64,000 bases of DNA from the NCBI GenBank assembly GCA_029747015.1, contig JAKOGI010000001.1, positions 3,917,501 through 3,981,500 on the forward strand. Reading direction: 5' to 3'. Each line of letters starts with the position of its first letter. Within the stretch, counting starts at the first letter, position 1. The translations under genes and the position numbers were made by a program. Shown here in pieces: positions 1-11,574 of this stretch. The notes beneath the pieces were generated by a model that saw only the letters and a list, made by a program, of their open reading frames with translations, was not told where the DNA came from and ran no database searches. The DNA comes from Carnegiea gigantea (taxonomy: Eukaryota > Streptophyta > Magnoliopsida > Caryophyllales > Cactaceae).

Positions 1-446
1 AATTTCATTTTTATTTTTTAAAAGTAATTATTGCTTTAATATACAAAATGATGCATGTAGAGATTAATACACACGAAATCTGATTTTTGAAAGTCCAACC
101 AAAAACTGGTTAATATATGCTGTAATGCTTTTAGCTAAGCTTGCAAGGAATGACCAAAAACCTCCATCCTAACACCATATATAGGCTTATAATATATAGA
201 ACAAGAAGATCAAATTTGGTCATCGAGTTCACAATCTAAAATGCAAGACCGAATGGACAAATTTAATTATTTTTCAATTTATTTAACGAAACTCTTAAAG
301 CAATCCAATTTACTTGAAAACTATTTACAATATATTTTCAAACTATTATATAATTTAAATGTTCTTTTTTTGGAGTAATTATTATTTTAATATATAAAAA
401 GATGTATGTAAAAACTGGTTAATATAAGAGCACTGGCAGCGGTGAG

Positions 447-637
447 CACGCGGGCCGTGGGTGGGGCCCGCGTGTGACACGCGTGTCCAGGCGTCTCTGG
501 CAGCAAGGGGATCGGGGCACCCACACGCGTGGCAGACCGGTCTGCCGGGGTGCCCCGCGTTTCTCTTTTTTTTGGCGTTTTGTGGTCCAAAACGCAGCGT
601 TTCGATGGTTGTGGCAACATCAAACGCTGCGTTTTGG
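447..637. repeat. Cluster of GC-rich palindromes inside the MITE
   Basis: Four self-complementary structures can be read directly. CACGCGGGCC (447-456) pairs with 465-474 across an 8-base loop. GACACGCGTGTC (476-487) is a perfect palindrome. GGCAGACCGGTCTGCC (531-546) is a perfect 16-bp palindrome. A 16-bp stem pairs 587-602 with 622-637. They should form strong hairpins in RNA or single-stranded DNA. No host coding function is evident. Confidence 0.75.
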
Positions 638-920
638 TGGAAGGAGGGGGAAAAAAAGAAAACGGATGAACAGTGCCGTGCGCGTGGGGAGGTGGGCCGA
701 ATTCGGCCGTTGGGCATGGGCATTTGAGCCCAACGGCTAGTTTGGTTTTTTTTTTTTTTTGGCTCAATTTTTGTTATATAAATTGGGGTATAATTTGTTT
801 GCAAAATTTGTACAAATTTTATCTAGCTTTCTCACATTCTCTCTCAAATCTGATAATATACTTGTTTTAGTAATTTTGCGTTTAATTAAATTTGAAGAAA
901 TTCAAGTTTGGGTAAGTGAT

Positions 921-1014
921 AATATCGAACACTCGGGTTGTAATTTACTTGTGTTGTATCTTTTTACGTCATCTAAATTAGTGTTTTAAATATCGAACAC
1001 TCGGGTTGTAATTT
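921..1014. repeat. Short direct repeat pair (26 bp)
   Basis: The sequence starting AATATCGAACACTCGGGTTG occurs at 921-946 and again at 989-1014, essentially identical, with 42 bases between them. It lies in the interior of the MITE at 428-1415. It looks like a local duplication. Confidence 0.7.
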
Positions 1015-1559
1015 TCTTCAATGTCGATCCTCATATTTGCATTTGTATTAATTGCATTATACATTCTATTCCGTATGCTTTTAATTGTTCAACCGATAAA
1101 ACTTAACTCATCAATTTTTAGATACTTCAAAATAAATTAAAACATTTTCCAGAAAAATAAACTACATATTTTTCCATCTGGAAAATAAAATTCATTTTTA
1201 ACTTATACAAAACCGAAAATGCAAAAAAAATTCTCCAAACATAAAACAAATTAAACATGTTTAGCGGTGGGCTCCACCAATAAATATTAAATCATTTATG
1301 CTGAAATGAGTTCCATTTGCTGGGAAAATGAAAGAATGCAAGTTTCAAAACTGTGGCACTTATGCTGACATGGCATGCTGGAGTTCCACAAAATGAAACT
1401 CCATTGGAAATGCTCTAAGTATTTTCAAGCAGTGTTAAAGATCTAAATTTTTTCTTTTTTTTTTTTAAATGAAGTGACTTTTTCCCTTTTATTTATACGA
1501 CACGCCTGGACTAAAAAGTAAAAATATCTCATACAAAGCCTAAATTTTTTTCCATTTAT

Positions 1560-1735
1560 GATACCGGGGAAACTACGATGCGCCGACTGTGAATGAAGAT
1601 TAGGGTTTTGAAAGAGTCAGGACTCACTCCCCCAGAAAATCATCTATATTAAGCGCCTTCCATCGCTGCTTCCTTCAGATCTCAACCAGCTCTCACTGCG
1701 ACGGCAGGTCTGATGTATTCCCTCTCTCTCTCTCT
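1560..1735 (+). promoter_or_regulatory. Possible gene leader with telo-box and TATA-like motif
   Basis: A telo-box-like TAGGGTTTT (1601-1609) is followed by a TATATTAAG motif near 1645. Then comes a pyrimidine-rich leader and a possible splice donor (GGCAG followed by GTCTGATG, near 1705), then a CT microsatellite at about 1720-1738. This arrangement resembles the promoter and 5' leader of a plant housekeeping gene. No downstream exon could be recognised with confidence, so this may be the remnant of a decayed or duplicated gene. Confidence 0.25.
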
Positions 1736-2880
1736 CTCGTCGCGGCTATTCCTATCCCCATTCCCCTTGTCAATTATCTATGTCTTTTCGGTTGTTTCAT
1801 GTGTGTTTGCTTCGAAAGGATTTGAAATTCGAAATACAAAGTTTTCGGGGTGATTGTAGCGATGATTATAAAGTAATTCCTCGTTCTGAATTGCTATTGC
1901 CATGGCATGACAGACTCTATATACACCCATAGAATATGAGCTCTTTGCCCCTCTTAATTCCCATTTGTTCGTTTATCCCACTTTTGTAAATAATAAATCT
2001 TTTCTCAGGGCCTTATTTTTATTTGTTTTCATCATCGATAGCAAGATTCAATTTTTTGTTTTTGAGATGTTGGATGATACTTTGAACTTAGTGGGTCTGA
2101 TTTAAACATGTTGTGGCTTGAAGATTTCTTGTTATTGTTGCTGAACTTGCTGGCAATATTGAAACAGAGTTAAAGGTTTTGGGAGGAAATGGTTTTGATT
2201 GCAATGATTTTATTGATTTGAATAGCTTCTGAATGCTTGTTAAGGGCATGATAGACTCCTTTTTTTTCAGCTGGATAGTATATGAGCACCAGCCATTTCC
2301 ACTCCGAACTCTGAAATTTTGCAGTATGTGATTTGAGATTTCTATGTGGGAAAGATGTAATCTTTTGAGTATTGTTTTTCCATGTGTTCTGTAAGCGCAC
2401 ATCTTTAACGCCCTATTGAGCTGGAAAAAGGTTTCAAGCTTTGATGTTGAAGGAGTTTTGGCTGTGATTATGGCATGACATTATCCTATTTTGAATGTTC
2501 TATGCCTTGCCAACTCCTAACATTGATTTATGCGGTGTTTAAAGCCCTAATTTGGTCATACATTTATATGCATTGGATTGGGGTTACGCACGCCTCTACA
2601 TATTACATCCTCTACACATGACAGTATCTTCAAGGAGGGCACTGATGATGGCATTTGGAAAATGCGGATTGTGTGTATTCCAGTGTTGGTGTTCCGTTAT
2701 TGATCTCAGGCCCAGTGGAATTCATTGTATAAAAATAGCAGACTTGGCAAAACCTTTTGGTGGTTGATGTTCTAGACAAGAGCTTAATCAAGTCGGACAT
2801 GAAATAAGGAGTCTTAATTTTGACAAGAGCGTAATCGACTGATCAAAGTTGAACCTAACAAGGAGTGTCTCTAGGACCGA

Positions 2881-3132
2881 ATGCTTGCAGACCGTATAAA
2901 GATTGTCGAAGATGTTGATAAGGTGTGATTTGTACATGGACAGTAGTTTGAGTCGATAGCACTCCTAAGCCGTAGGCGTGGAAAAGAGGATCAAGTTGGC
3001 CCTTCTGAGATGCCAGAGAAGTTGAGAATTTGCTTTTATCTTCCGCCTGCTGATGATAACAAAGCTGAGAACCGAGTGCTTCTTAGAATACAAGAAAATG
3101 TTGAAAGGTTACGTGGGGACAAACGTGGTTGA
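2881..3132 (+). pseudogene. Unrecognised broken reading frame
   Basis: One frame from the ATG at 2881 reads 83 codons before a terminal TGA, with two internal stops (a TGA and a TAG in the first third). After the internal stops the stretch has balanced, protein-like composition, including a segment reading LRICFYLPPADDNKAENR. I do not recognise the family. It is the most protein-like stretch between 1.5 and 4.3 kb and lies downstream of the gene-like leader at 1.6 kb, so it may be the remnant of the same dead gene. It could also be chance. Confidence 0.3.
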
Positions 3133-3195
3133 GTATCTGGACTGGAGATGGATGAATCGGCTCTAGAGGAATAGAGATAATGTTTTGACTTGTAA

Positions 3196-3522
3196 GGGCA
3201 TGTTCTTTTTGTTTGTCAATAGTAGTTGATAAATGAGTGGTGGAACTGTGGTAGTGGATGAATGTTGGTATTTGTTTGGAGTAATTGATAGAAGTTAATA
3301 AAGGTTGGGAAAGATTGAAAATGAGGATGTTGGTAACAAATATAAAGGAGGAGACATTTCTTTGTAAAAATGTTTGAGGGAGATTGGTAAAAGTTAATAG
3401 AAGTTGGTTAGAATTGCGAAAGATTAGTTTTTTTTTTGGGTAAGATTTGGTAAAAGTTGGTGAGAGTTATAAAACTGTATAGAAGTTGGTGAAAGTGAAT
3501 TTTCCAATGAAAAGAATACGCC
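3196..3522. mobile_element. Minisatellite-filled MITE (GGGCATGTTCTTTT family)
   Basis: The left end GGGCATGTTCTTTTTG is preceded by TAA (3193-3195). The right end, read inward, is GGCGTATTCTTTTCATTGG. The interior is mostly repetitions of motifs such as TTGGTAAAAGTTG and GAAGTTGG. Related elements occur at 11.6, 15.6, 15.9, 20.8 and 25.4 kb. The right-hand target duplication is not preserved. Confidence 0.5.
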
Positions 3523-4569
3523 ACAAGGATGACAGTGGTTGCTTATTTACTAAATTAATTGTAAGTGGTCGAATGATACTGATAATGTTTATTGAACTCG
3601 TGCGTCACAGTTACTTCCATTGTCACGATGAAGGTTTGTTCTGGTGCAATGGGAAGGGGTGAAATCAAGTTCCACAAGGTTTGGAAGTTTTTCAAGAAAG
3701 AGTACAATCCATGAGAGAGGATGTACTTTTCTGGCCTGGAGCAGTTTACAAAAGCTAATGGGGTGTCCTATTCCAATTCCAAGCACGTTGAATTTGAATA
3801 GAACTAATTTATTGGATAATGATCAGTTCCCATGATTTGCACACATGAAATCTAAAAGTTGGTTCTTGTTACTACATTAAAAACTTCCTCTTCGTCCTGC
3901 CGTGGGAGTTGAGAGGAATTTGGCTATTTATCCTTTGATCCATCTCTAAGCAGGCATTTAAACGCATACCTTTTCACATGCTAACAGAGTTTTTGAGCAA
4001 TCAAAAGAGGATGAGTATGTCTTGGTATCTTTTTTCACTTATTATACATTACCTCCAAAGCCAAGGCATAGAAGCTGAAGCTACCTCCGAAGCTACCGAG
4101 TCAGAGAGTTTCCCAACCATGACAAAGCCAAATACAAACATGTATAAGGAACAGGGACCCATGCACTTTGTAGTACACCAGAACCCTAGTCACAAGGGTA
4201 GTCTAGTGATGAGAACTAAACCAACTGAAAAAATAGACTAACACAACCATAAGCAGATGACAAATAATAACAACAAAACCCAAATCATTCTATGAGCATT
4301 ATAAACCCTGCTCCTGTATTACAAAGTGCACATATAGAACTTTCTACAAACACAGATCAAACATCACCACAAACCTCAGGCTTAAGTACAGATCCTGAAA
4401 TTCCCTCCTGAGCTACTGCGTCAGACACATTCAATTTTCATGAGCCAAATATGCAATACAGCAGATAACATTTTACAAAGAAATCTCAGTACTCTGACCC
4501 CAATACAACAAACTCCTCGCAGATTGATACAAACTGTGATACTGTTCTCGTATTTTTCCCAAGTGCTGT

Positions 4570-7500
4570 TTAACTGCCAAGAGCACAACCAACAGTATCG
4601 ACCCGAAGACTGCTGTTTTCGGGGGCTCTTCCATAGTCAGTGCGGGGACTGCTGCCTGCACTGCTGTTCGAGAGAGAACCCAAAGGCATCCTTTGAAGGA
4701 CTCCGGTTGGAGATGATGCAGCCAGCTGATGGCTTTCTTCCCACCCGTTTGACAGCAGGTTTAGCGATGATGAGACGTTCTTGCTGCGACTCTCAACACT
4801 GTTACTGGTGGTCTTCAGAGCTTCCCCAAGGGGCCCGCCCAGGGAAGTTTCCCAAGGGATGGGAACCCAATTTGACTGTTTTGTACTCCGCTCTGATCCC
4901 ACACCCAAACCCATTTCAAGTTCCCCTGACAATCTCAAGGGGGAGAGTGCGACTCTTTCTCCTGTGGGAGAAGAAGTGGAAGACATGAAGTCATCCATGA
5001 AGGGGCGGGCGGAGAACTGCAGGTCAGGTTCTGAGGTGTTAAGATCACGGGAAGAAGCATAAGCTCTGTAGAGAGGATCCGATGTCAGGACTGCGAAGCC
5101 AGTTGGGTTTGATTCTGCAAATGGGATGTGATTTTTGGCAATGGGGAATGTGTTTGAACTGGAATTCAGGCCGATGGTAGGGGATAGAAAGTTGAGTCCA
5201 GTAGCATCTTGCATTCCCTGACTGCTGTTCTGTTTGTTCGCCAGAAGCCTGAAAACAACCACAGATTGTTTATGAGAATTACTCCACGAAATTTTCATCT
5301 AGATCTCCTTCAGCCAAAGGACATCTACTAGAGATCGCATAACTAGTCCCAAGAAACTTAAGAGAAACAGGCCCCAGGAAAATTGATTTTGTAGCTGAAA
5401 CTTTCTACTTTGAACACCTGAAAATGGCATCTGTCTGGCGTGATCAATCGACTCAGTGCGTTGGAGATTCTTGACAAGATCTAAGGTCAGCCTCCATTTG
5501 ACAAATTTGAAATTGGGGAATGATTGGGAAGCACACAAGTTTTTCAAAGAGCTATTGTGAGTTCAACATTGTCAATGTAAACCCAGGGTTTATGCTAAGA
5601 GAAGTTAAAAGTACTGGAGTTGCTGAAGTTGAATTTTCTCCGAATCCTACTTCAGCAGGTTTCATAAAAGTTGCTGAAGTTGAATTTTCCTTGAAAAATC
5701 TTCTCTTCACCAAACATATGTTCGGAAAACCAAGGTATCAGCTGTTACAGCAGGAGCATCTCATTTTTGATATAAGGCGTTCCAGGACTCCTTTTCAAAA
5801 AACAGTCACTTTCACTGGAAAACATTTTTGCAAAGAAAAACAAAGCTGCACCAGAAACCTGTGGTTTGTTGTTGATACCATAACGCTGGCACACCTCAAT
5901 ACAAACCCAATGCATGCGTAGAGAACGAAAAAATCAGCTTCAACTTATCGCAAAGATTAAAAATCAGAAGACAATTTCCCGTATAGACAAAAACATCATC
6001 AGGAAACCAATGATAATGAGATAATCACCTGTTAAAGAGGGAGGATTTAGGATGATCTGAAGAAAAGCTGTCGGATGTACCAACTCCAGGCACCACCAAT
6101 GTTGCTGAAGCAGAAGAGGCTACTACATTCCTGAGAGGGGAGGGGTTAGTTAATTTGGTTGTTGGGGTGGACCCAGAGAAGGAATGGCCACTCTGGCCTT
6201 CCACAGGCTTTCTTGAACGATGGCGGCCTCTGTTCATATGCCGCTCACAGTACTTCTGGTCAGGCATTGCCTCTCTCGAGCACCGCCATTTCTTCCCATC
6301 TGTCCTCCGACACCGCCCTGGCTCCGGATCAGTGCTGTTTGAGAACCCCAGATGGAAAGGACCCCATCCAACTACAACCAGAACAAATACAAGCATTAGA
6401 AGTTTTAATTTACAAAGAAAAAGTCTAAACAAGTACTGATGATTTTGGGCATAAGGACTTCTCCATTGCAACAACTGTCAAGTTAATAAGATTTTGCACC
6501 AGTTTGGAAGCAACTTGTTAGCACGCAGGATGACAAATTAGGTAAGTCTAATAGTCTGTTTGGATTTGGGTTATAGGAGGGGAAGGGGAGGGAAATGAGG
6601 TTAATTAAACCCCTCTTCTCCTTATTTGGGAAAAAAAGAAAGGGGAAGAGAGGGGAGGGGGGGTTCTACCTCCACTCACCCCCATCAACCCAATTTTTAT
6701 TCCCCTACAAATTGAGGGGGAATGGAGGGGAGGGGAAGGGAAGTGTCAGTAATTACATGTCAGTAATTATAACAAAACACAATTTCTTTCCCCTTGTGTC
6801 TCCTCTTCTTTTTAATCCAAACATCATAATTACAGGTAATTAATCCCATTATCCTCCGCTTTAAATCCAAACAAGGTAAAGCTGCCTACCTCCTCCTTCC
6901 TTCCCCTCCCCTCCATTAACTTCCCCTCCCCTCCCCCCCTTATATCCAAACAGTGTGTAAATGAATAAACGACTGAAAATGGTCAGGGCAAGAGGTAGTT
7001 AGCCTAAGTGAACAAATAAATGCTTAAGCCATTTAGTGTAACCTAAAAAGAATGGTAGGTGGGCATTTCATGCTTGTAGGCAGGTGGTGGATGGGACAGT
7101 GAAAGATATGAGACATGCACACTTAGCTCAAAACCCACTATCATTCAACAACTAGAGGGAGAAAACACCCCCCCCCCCAAAAAAAAAAAACCAAAAAAAA
7201 GGAAATAAAGAAAGAGTAGAAGGGAAGCACAGAGACACAAGTCAAGCCATAGTCATATGTAGTAGGTCTTAGACAATACATGCTCAAGTGTTTGAATAAG
7301 TCCATTTTAAGATGTTCTGTGCGGTTTCAACCTAATTTGACTCAAGGACATGGTCTGGATTCAAGTATAGGCTTTTGACCTCCCAAATAGAAGGAAGATG
7401 GCCCTTACGCCCTATCTTTGGGGTTGAAATGAGATGCAAAGGCCAATACAAAGTGGCACAAAATATATACATAAAATGAAAAAGATACTTAGAATGGTAG

Positions 7501-8933
7501 AGGAGGCATACATGAATTGGGTCTGAAAAGTCCACCAGGGAAGCTAAAAAATGCAGCAGATTCAAGAGCTCTCCTTATGGGAATCAGCAAAGTAGTTGGT
7601 ATTGGCTCATTAGCAACAATATATTTGTAGATCAAGGCCTGGTGCTCAAGCTCAATCCACTGAGCTGGTGTAAATGGCCCTTTCACTCCATTCACCGAAT
7701 ACATACTTGCATTCACACCTCCTGTACATGAATAGCCTGCATATTAAATGAAACCAATCAAACAGAGATTAGGTCCAGACACACCCCCCAGGGGCGGGGT
7801 GGACGAGGAAACAATAGTTGATCCCAGAGCTTTACCCATTTCTACAGGCATAGGGAGATGACCTCCACAAAATATTTTGAAAAAAAAATAATGAGGAATA
7901 TAAAAGAAGTTTCAAAGAAAAAAGAAAAAAGAAAAGCCCCTTTGAGGGAAAAGAGCAATGTCCCAGATTTTAAACTTGTCTGCAGCACAAAGGAAGCAAC
8001 CTACCCCAAGGGCTATATGTCATAAAGTGCTTAAAGCTGTTTTTGTTGTGCTTCTTTTTTTATTTTTATATGAAAACAAAATAAATTGAAAGAGGCCTGG
8101 AAAATGAAGCATGCTAGACTTCCTAAAGACAAGAAACAAGAATTATGATAGCAAGAAAGAGGGAAAATTTATGGAGAGGGGAAGATTCAGAATATAGAAG
8201 CAAAATTTAGTTGGAGGTTTGCTTGTTTTTCACTTCTATCCATTTCCAAATAGCTCCTCTCACTCAACTTTAACAGTGCAAGGTCCAAAATAGGGGACAT
8301 TATCATTCCTAGAAAAGAATTTACACATTTTATTTCTCCTACAAACACTTGGAGATTCCAAATGCAGTGAACACGCACTAGCCCAAAATAATAATAATAA
8401 TTAAAAAAAAAAATATCCAAGCAAATAGTTTTAACAAACTAAACCAACCCCCCTCCCCCAAGGCAATAAAAAAATGAAGTTGTAATCTTTTCTGCAAAAC
8501 CCACCACGAAAACACAGAAAGGAAGAACATTATCCATGCTTTTACCTGAAACCTTACTGTAAGCTGAACTTGGATGCTGAAAATAGCTAGGAAATGCTGG
8601 TTTCTGCAAGTTTTTGCTGTCTAAATCAGCACTGCATTTGAGAGAGAAATCTTCCATCTTTGGAGAGGAGAAGCTGAGCATATTGTGTTCTTGCTGCCCA
8701 TCATCTGAGAAAACAACAGATGAAGCCTTTGAAACTGACAAATCATCTCTTAATTTAGCAATTTTTGAAGCCCTAACATCATCATCATCATGATTAGCAA
8801 TCACAGGCCTATCTTGCTTCGGAAACCCAGCAGATCCACAAGATTTCTGTTTCCCATGATCTATTGAAGAAAGACAAACAAACCCACGGCTTGAACTCAC
8901 CAACCCTTCTAAACCCACCATGCCAAACTCCAT
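4570..8933 (-). CDS. GRF: Growth-regulating factor (GRF) transcription factor, 4 exons, 544 aa
   Basis: The CDS exons on the minus strand are 8546-8933, 7512-7736, 6029-6371 and 4570-5248, all bounded by GT-AG. Together they give 1,635 nt, which is 544 residues plus stop. The QLQ domain is at about residues 150-187 ([19 protein letters not shown]). In this family it binds GIF co-activators. The WRC domain is at about residues 219-262, with zinc ligands C225, C235, C246 and H249 (CX9CX10CX2H) and a basic nuclear-localisation and DNA-binding stretch. A GGPLGEAL motif near the C-terminus is also typical of the family. GRFs are nuclear regulators of cell proliferation in leaves and other growing organs. 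The ATG at 8933 has G at +4 and begins MEFG. Length and exon layout fit a complete, intact gene. The miR396 site lies in exon 3, and the intron 2 MITE is described separately. The GRF subgroup cannot be fixed without a phylogeny. Confidence 0.96.
6199..6219 (-). promoter_or_regulatory. miR396 target site in the GRF mRNA
   Basis: The plus strand here reads TTCCACAGGCTTTCTTGAAC plus one base. This matches known plant miR396 (TTCCACAGCTTTCTTGAAC core) except for one extra G, the single-base bulge characteristic of GRF targets. On the mRNA the site covers the codons for the conserved HRSRKPVE end of the WRC domain. Known biology: miR396 cleaves or represses most GRF transcripts. The site appears intact, so the gene is very likely under miR396 control. 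Confidence 0.93.
6372..7511 (-). other. GRF intron 2 (1,140 bp) carrying a MITE
   Basis: The donor on the minus strand reads AATTCAT then GTATGCC. The acceptor reads TTGTAG then TTGGATGGGG. Splicing joins the QLQ exon to the WRC exon in frame. About a third of the intron is the MITE at 6552-6957. A C-rich then A-rich homopolymer tract lies at about 7167-7200. Introns 1 (7737-8545, 809 bp) and 3 (5249-6028, 780 bp) show no recognisable element. Confidence 0.85.
6552..6957. mobile_element. G-rich PIF/Harbinger-like MITE in GRF intron 2
   Basis: The inverted ends are TAGTCTGTTTGGAT on the left and CACACTGTTTGGAT read from the right. TAA is duplicated at 6549-6551 and 6958-6960. Inside the ends are long, nearly complementary purine arms (GGGGAAGGGGAGGG on the left, its complement on the right near 6895-6937), so the element can fold into a long hairpin with a G-rich arm on either strand. 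It has no coding capacity and lies in a transcribed intron. Confidence 0.72.
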
Positions 8934-8971
8934 TAAAAACGGTGGGTTGTTACCAAAGAGACATTTTTCAT
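8933..8971 (-). CDS. 12-codon upstream ORF in the GRF leader
   Basis: On the minus strand an ATG at 8971 opens a 12-codon frame (MKNVSLVTTHRF). Its TAA stop overlaps the GRF start codon as TAATG. If the transcript starts upstream of 8971, ribosomes translating it would terminate on top of the main AUG, a configuration that can allow reinitiation or can tune output. The transcription start is unknown and no conserved peptide family is recognised, so function is inference. Confidence 0.35.
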   Translation of the reverse strand: MKNVSLVTTHRF

Positions 8972-9289
8972 ACTTCTTTTTCCTTGATCTTTAGAAGTAG
9001 GGATTTGAATGAATGTGATGGGGATTTTTTTACCAACTGGGTAGCTTGAAGCAAAACAAGAGCTTTTGATTCTGTTTGGGAGCTGATGTTTGCAAAAAGC
9101 ATGAAAATAATTGGGGAGAGAGATTGAGGGGGATGGGGATGAAGAAGGCTCGTTTTGAAGGGGAAAAATCAAGCCTATGCAACTGATTCCAGTTTTAGTA
9201 CTATATTGTCCTTGTGCAAAAATTTGGACACACTTGGGGATAGTTGGGGGTGATAAATGGCCAAACGGGCATGTACCCACACACAGATA

Positions 9290-11570
9290 CGGGTTAAAAA
9301 TGAGTGAATACTATCCGACCACAACTATGACTATGACATGAATCATATGCTGATAACCAGGTTTTGGCAAATGGAGTGTATTTAAAAAATAAAAATGCCT
9401 TTTTTGTTTGTGAGATTTGTTCTGTTTTTTCTTTTTACTCTCTTTTTTTTTTTTTTGAAGAAAAATGTCTCACAATCTTCTCTAGTAGCTTTATAATAAT
9501 TAATTTTCATTAGGCAGAATATTTATGACTATATAGTGGCTATTGTTTCGAAATGTAAAAAAATTTGGTTCTTATATTCTCTTGGTACATGTGATTTTGA
9601 AGAAACAACTGCAATTATCTTATTTGTACTAATATCGTCGGTCCTTTCTTTAACTACTAACTTCTCGGTATGTGCTATTAAAAGGAATATAAAATTTTAT
9701 TTGATTTTAACCTACCATCTTTATTATTGCCTTCTCGTGGGATATGACTAGGACCTAAAGAGCCAATCCATCATCCTTGTTTCACAACACCCGACTCTCA
9801 ATGCATTGTTTACCTCCAACAACCTAGTCGATAGTTCTCTCCGATGCTTTTTGTGCGTGATGTCCTAAGATTAACCTAGTTTGTTGCTCCACTATTGCAC
9901 CTGATGTCATAATGTCTATATGTTGATCACCATACATGTAGTGGGTCTAAATTCCACATTGGTAAACCCCTATGTATTTCGTCCCACAATGACTAAATAG
10001 ATAATTTGACTTGTTTTTCACAAGTCCCAAATGATGATTTTAACAACATAGAGAAGTTTAGTTTAATACACCAGTCTGTAAATAAAAGGCGTCTTAATAC
10101 AACGCTAAATTGGTCAATTATACATGGGCTTCTAAAAGGAAATGTGACCCTAATAGAAGATTGTCAAAGGGTTTAATTAGTTTCTCAATTTTGATATTGA
10201 TGAGACTTCTATCTGATGGACAAACTCACCATTATTTACACACGACTTATACGAAAAAATGAAACGTATTGATCAATGTAAATATATCAGATGTGTCCGA
10301 ATACACATGTGATGCGAGTCACTACATACATTACTTAGGTCAAAGATTCTCATAGGTATTAAATTGGCATAACTCCTAGCTACTAAGGGAGAGAATGCTT
10401 CTCAACCATGATGCTCTTTTTCTTTACAAAACGAACTCTTATTGTGACAATAATAACAAGATTTTGGGCGTGCGTGAGATCTTTGGCAGGCATAAAAGGA
10501 TACTGTCAACCAACTCAGTTGCAGTTAATAATTGATTAAGGGCTGAGATCTAAGCTTGATAAATTAATAAGCCTATTCCTACCCACTTTATAAGTCTAAT
10601 GACGTTTTTGGGGGGCAGGCCACATGACATCCACGTGCTTCTCCCTCTCTCTCATGTGAGATTCTTAGTGAATGTGATGACTTTTACTAAATATATTTTC
10701 CGGTCAAAGAAAAACGAAGAGTTGGATCATAGTTTGGAAAGGTGGGACTAATATTTGTATAATTTTATTAATTTTATATCTATAAAAATGAGTTGATATC
10801 CATAAGATCAAATGAAATTCAAAAATAGAGTACTGTTGAACAAAATCATGTATAAAGTTCTCAAATATTTAAAGCAAATATCCATAAAAATTAGTTAATA
10901 TTTATAAAATGATACAATACTCCAATGGATTATTATTATTGTAAAAAATATCTAAATATGCCCTATAAATTATTACCGCCCCTATAAATTGTTACCGCCT
11001 GCATTTATAAGGCTCTCTTTGGCAAAAGTAGCTATTTAGTGCTGATAGCATTTCTAACTTAATTGTTCGCAGATAGCTGTTTAGATGAATTGTTGAAATA
11101 AATATGTTTGGTAAATTTAACTGTTGGATTAGCTGATTAATGTAAATGGACGTAAAAGAATATAAATGACATCCAAATATAAAATGTTCAAAGGATGATG
11201 GAGGTAAACAACCTAGTCCTATCCAAATATAAAAATGTTAAATGTTATTTGAAATGTTAGTCAAAATTCTAGGATACCAAACACTGAAAATTGAATGATT
11301 TGTGTATTGACTTTATCAAATTACTAAACGTTACTCTAAATACTATTGTCGAACATAGTCAAATTTCTATTTGATGATAACATTTGATCATGTCCCTTTT
11401 TTAAAGCTCTTTGCAAATTGTATTTTTATTTATTTGGACAAGCGTATCGTCAATTTATATGCAATTCGAATCAGCGGGAAAAAAAAAAAAATTATTAGTT
11501 AGGGTTTTTTCTACGAGGTCTATCTTTTGTTACTTTCAACCCTCGAGCAACCTCTGCGACCTCTTTCGGT
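9290..11570. other. Intergenic, no gene seen
   Basis: The region is AT-rich, with short frames that resemble no protein I know. A TATA-like TTTTTAAATAC on the minus strand near 9380 could belong to the GRF promoter but is weak. Two tandem copies of an 18-bp CCTATAAATTATTACCGCC-like unit lie at about 10,961-10,999. A hAT- or Harbinger-like half-end (TCTCTTTGGCAAAAG) occurs near 11,013 without a clear partner. Confidence 0.6.
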
Positions 11571-11574
11571 CTTA

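Larger units (their letters stand above)
428..1415. mobile_element. PIF/Harbinger-like MITE, 988 bp
   Basis: The ends are imperfect inverted repeats: GAGCACTGGCAGCGG on the left and, read from the right, GAGCATTTCCAATGG. They are flanked by the 3-bp duplication TAA (425-427 and 1416-1418). A TWA duplication with GAGCA-type ends is the pattern of PIF/Harbinger MITEs. The left third is GC-rich and palindrome-rich, and the rest is AT-rich. No transposase frame is visible, so it would need a transposase supplied elsewhere. The same end sequence recurs at 21,869-22,247 and 26,389-26,644. Superfamily assignment is inferred from the ends and the duplication. Confidence 0.65.

Noticed and set aside
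461..740. Overlapping GC-rich open frames of up to 140 codons on both strands
   Set aside because: They overlap each other in several frames, are low in complexity and lie inside a MITE with palindromes. Composition explains the openness.
2640..3070. C/D-box snoRNA candidates (TGATGA near 2642 and 3050)
   Set aside because: No D box at suitable distance and no terminal stem.
7167..7200. C-run followed by A-run in GRF intron 2 as a functional splice signal
   Set aside because: It is far from the acceptor and on the wrong strand for a polypyrimidine tract of this gene. Treated as homopolymer.
8972..9280. A longer open frame upstream of the GRF start on the minus strand
   Set aside because: It has no ATG before the last 12 codons (the first candidate start is GTG) and no recognisable domain. 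Only the short uORF is kept.
9780..9990. Copia-like LTR piece (CTAAATTCCACATTGGTAAACC)
   Set aside because: Resembles the start of some plant LTRs, but no second copy, primer site or duplication is visible.
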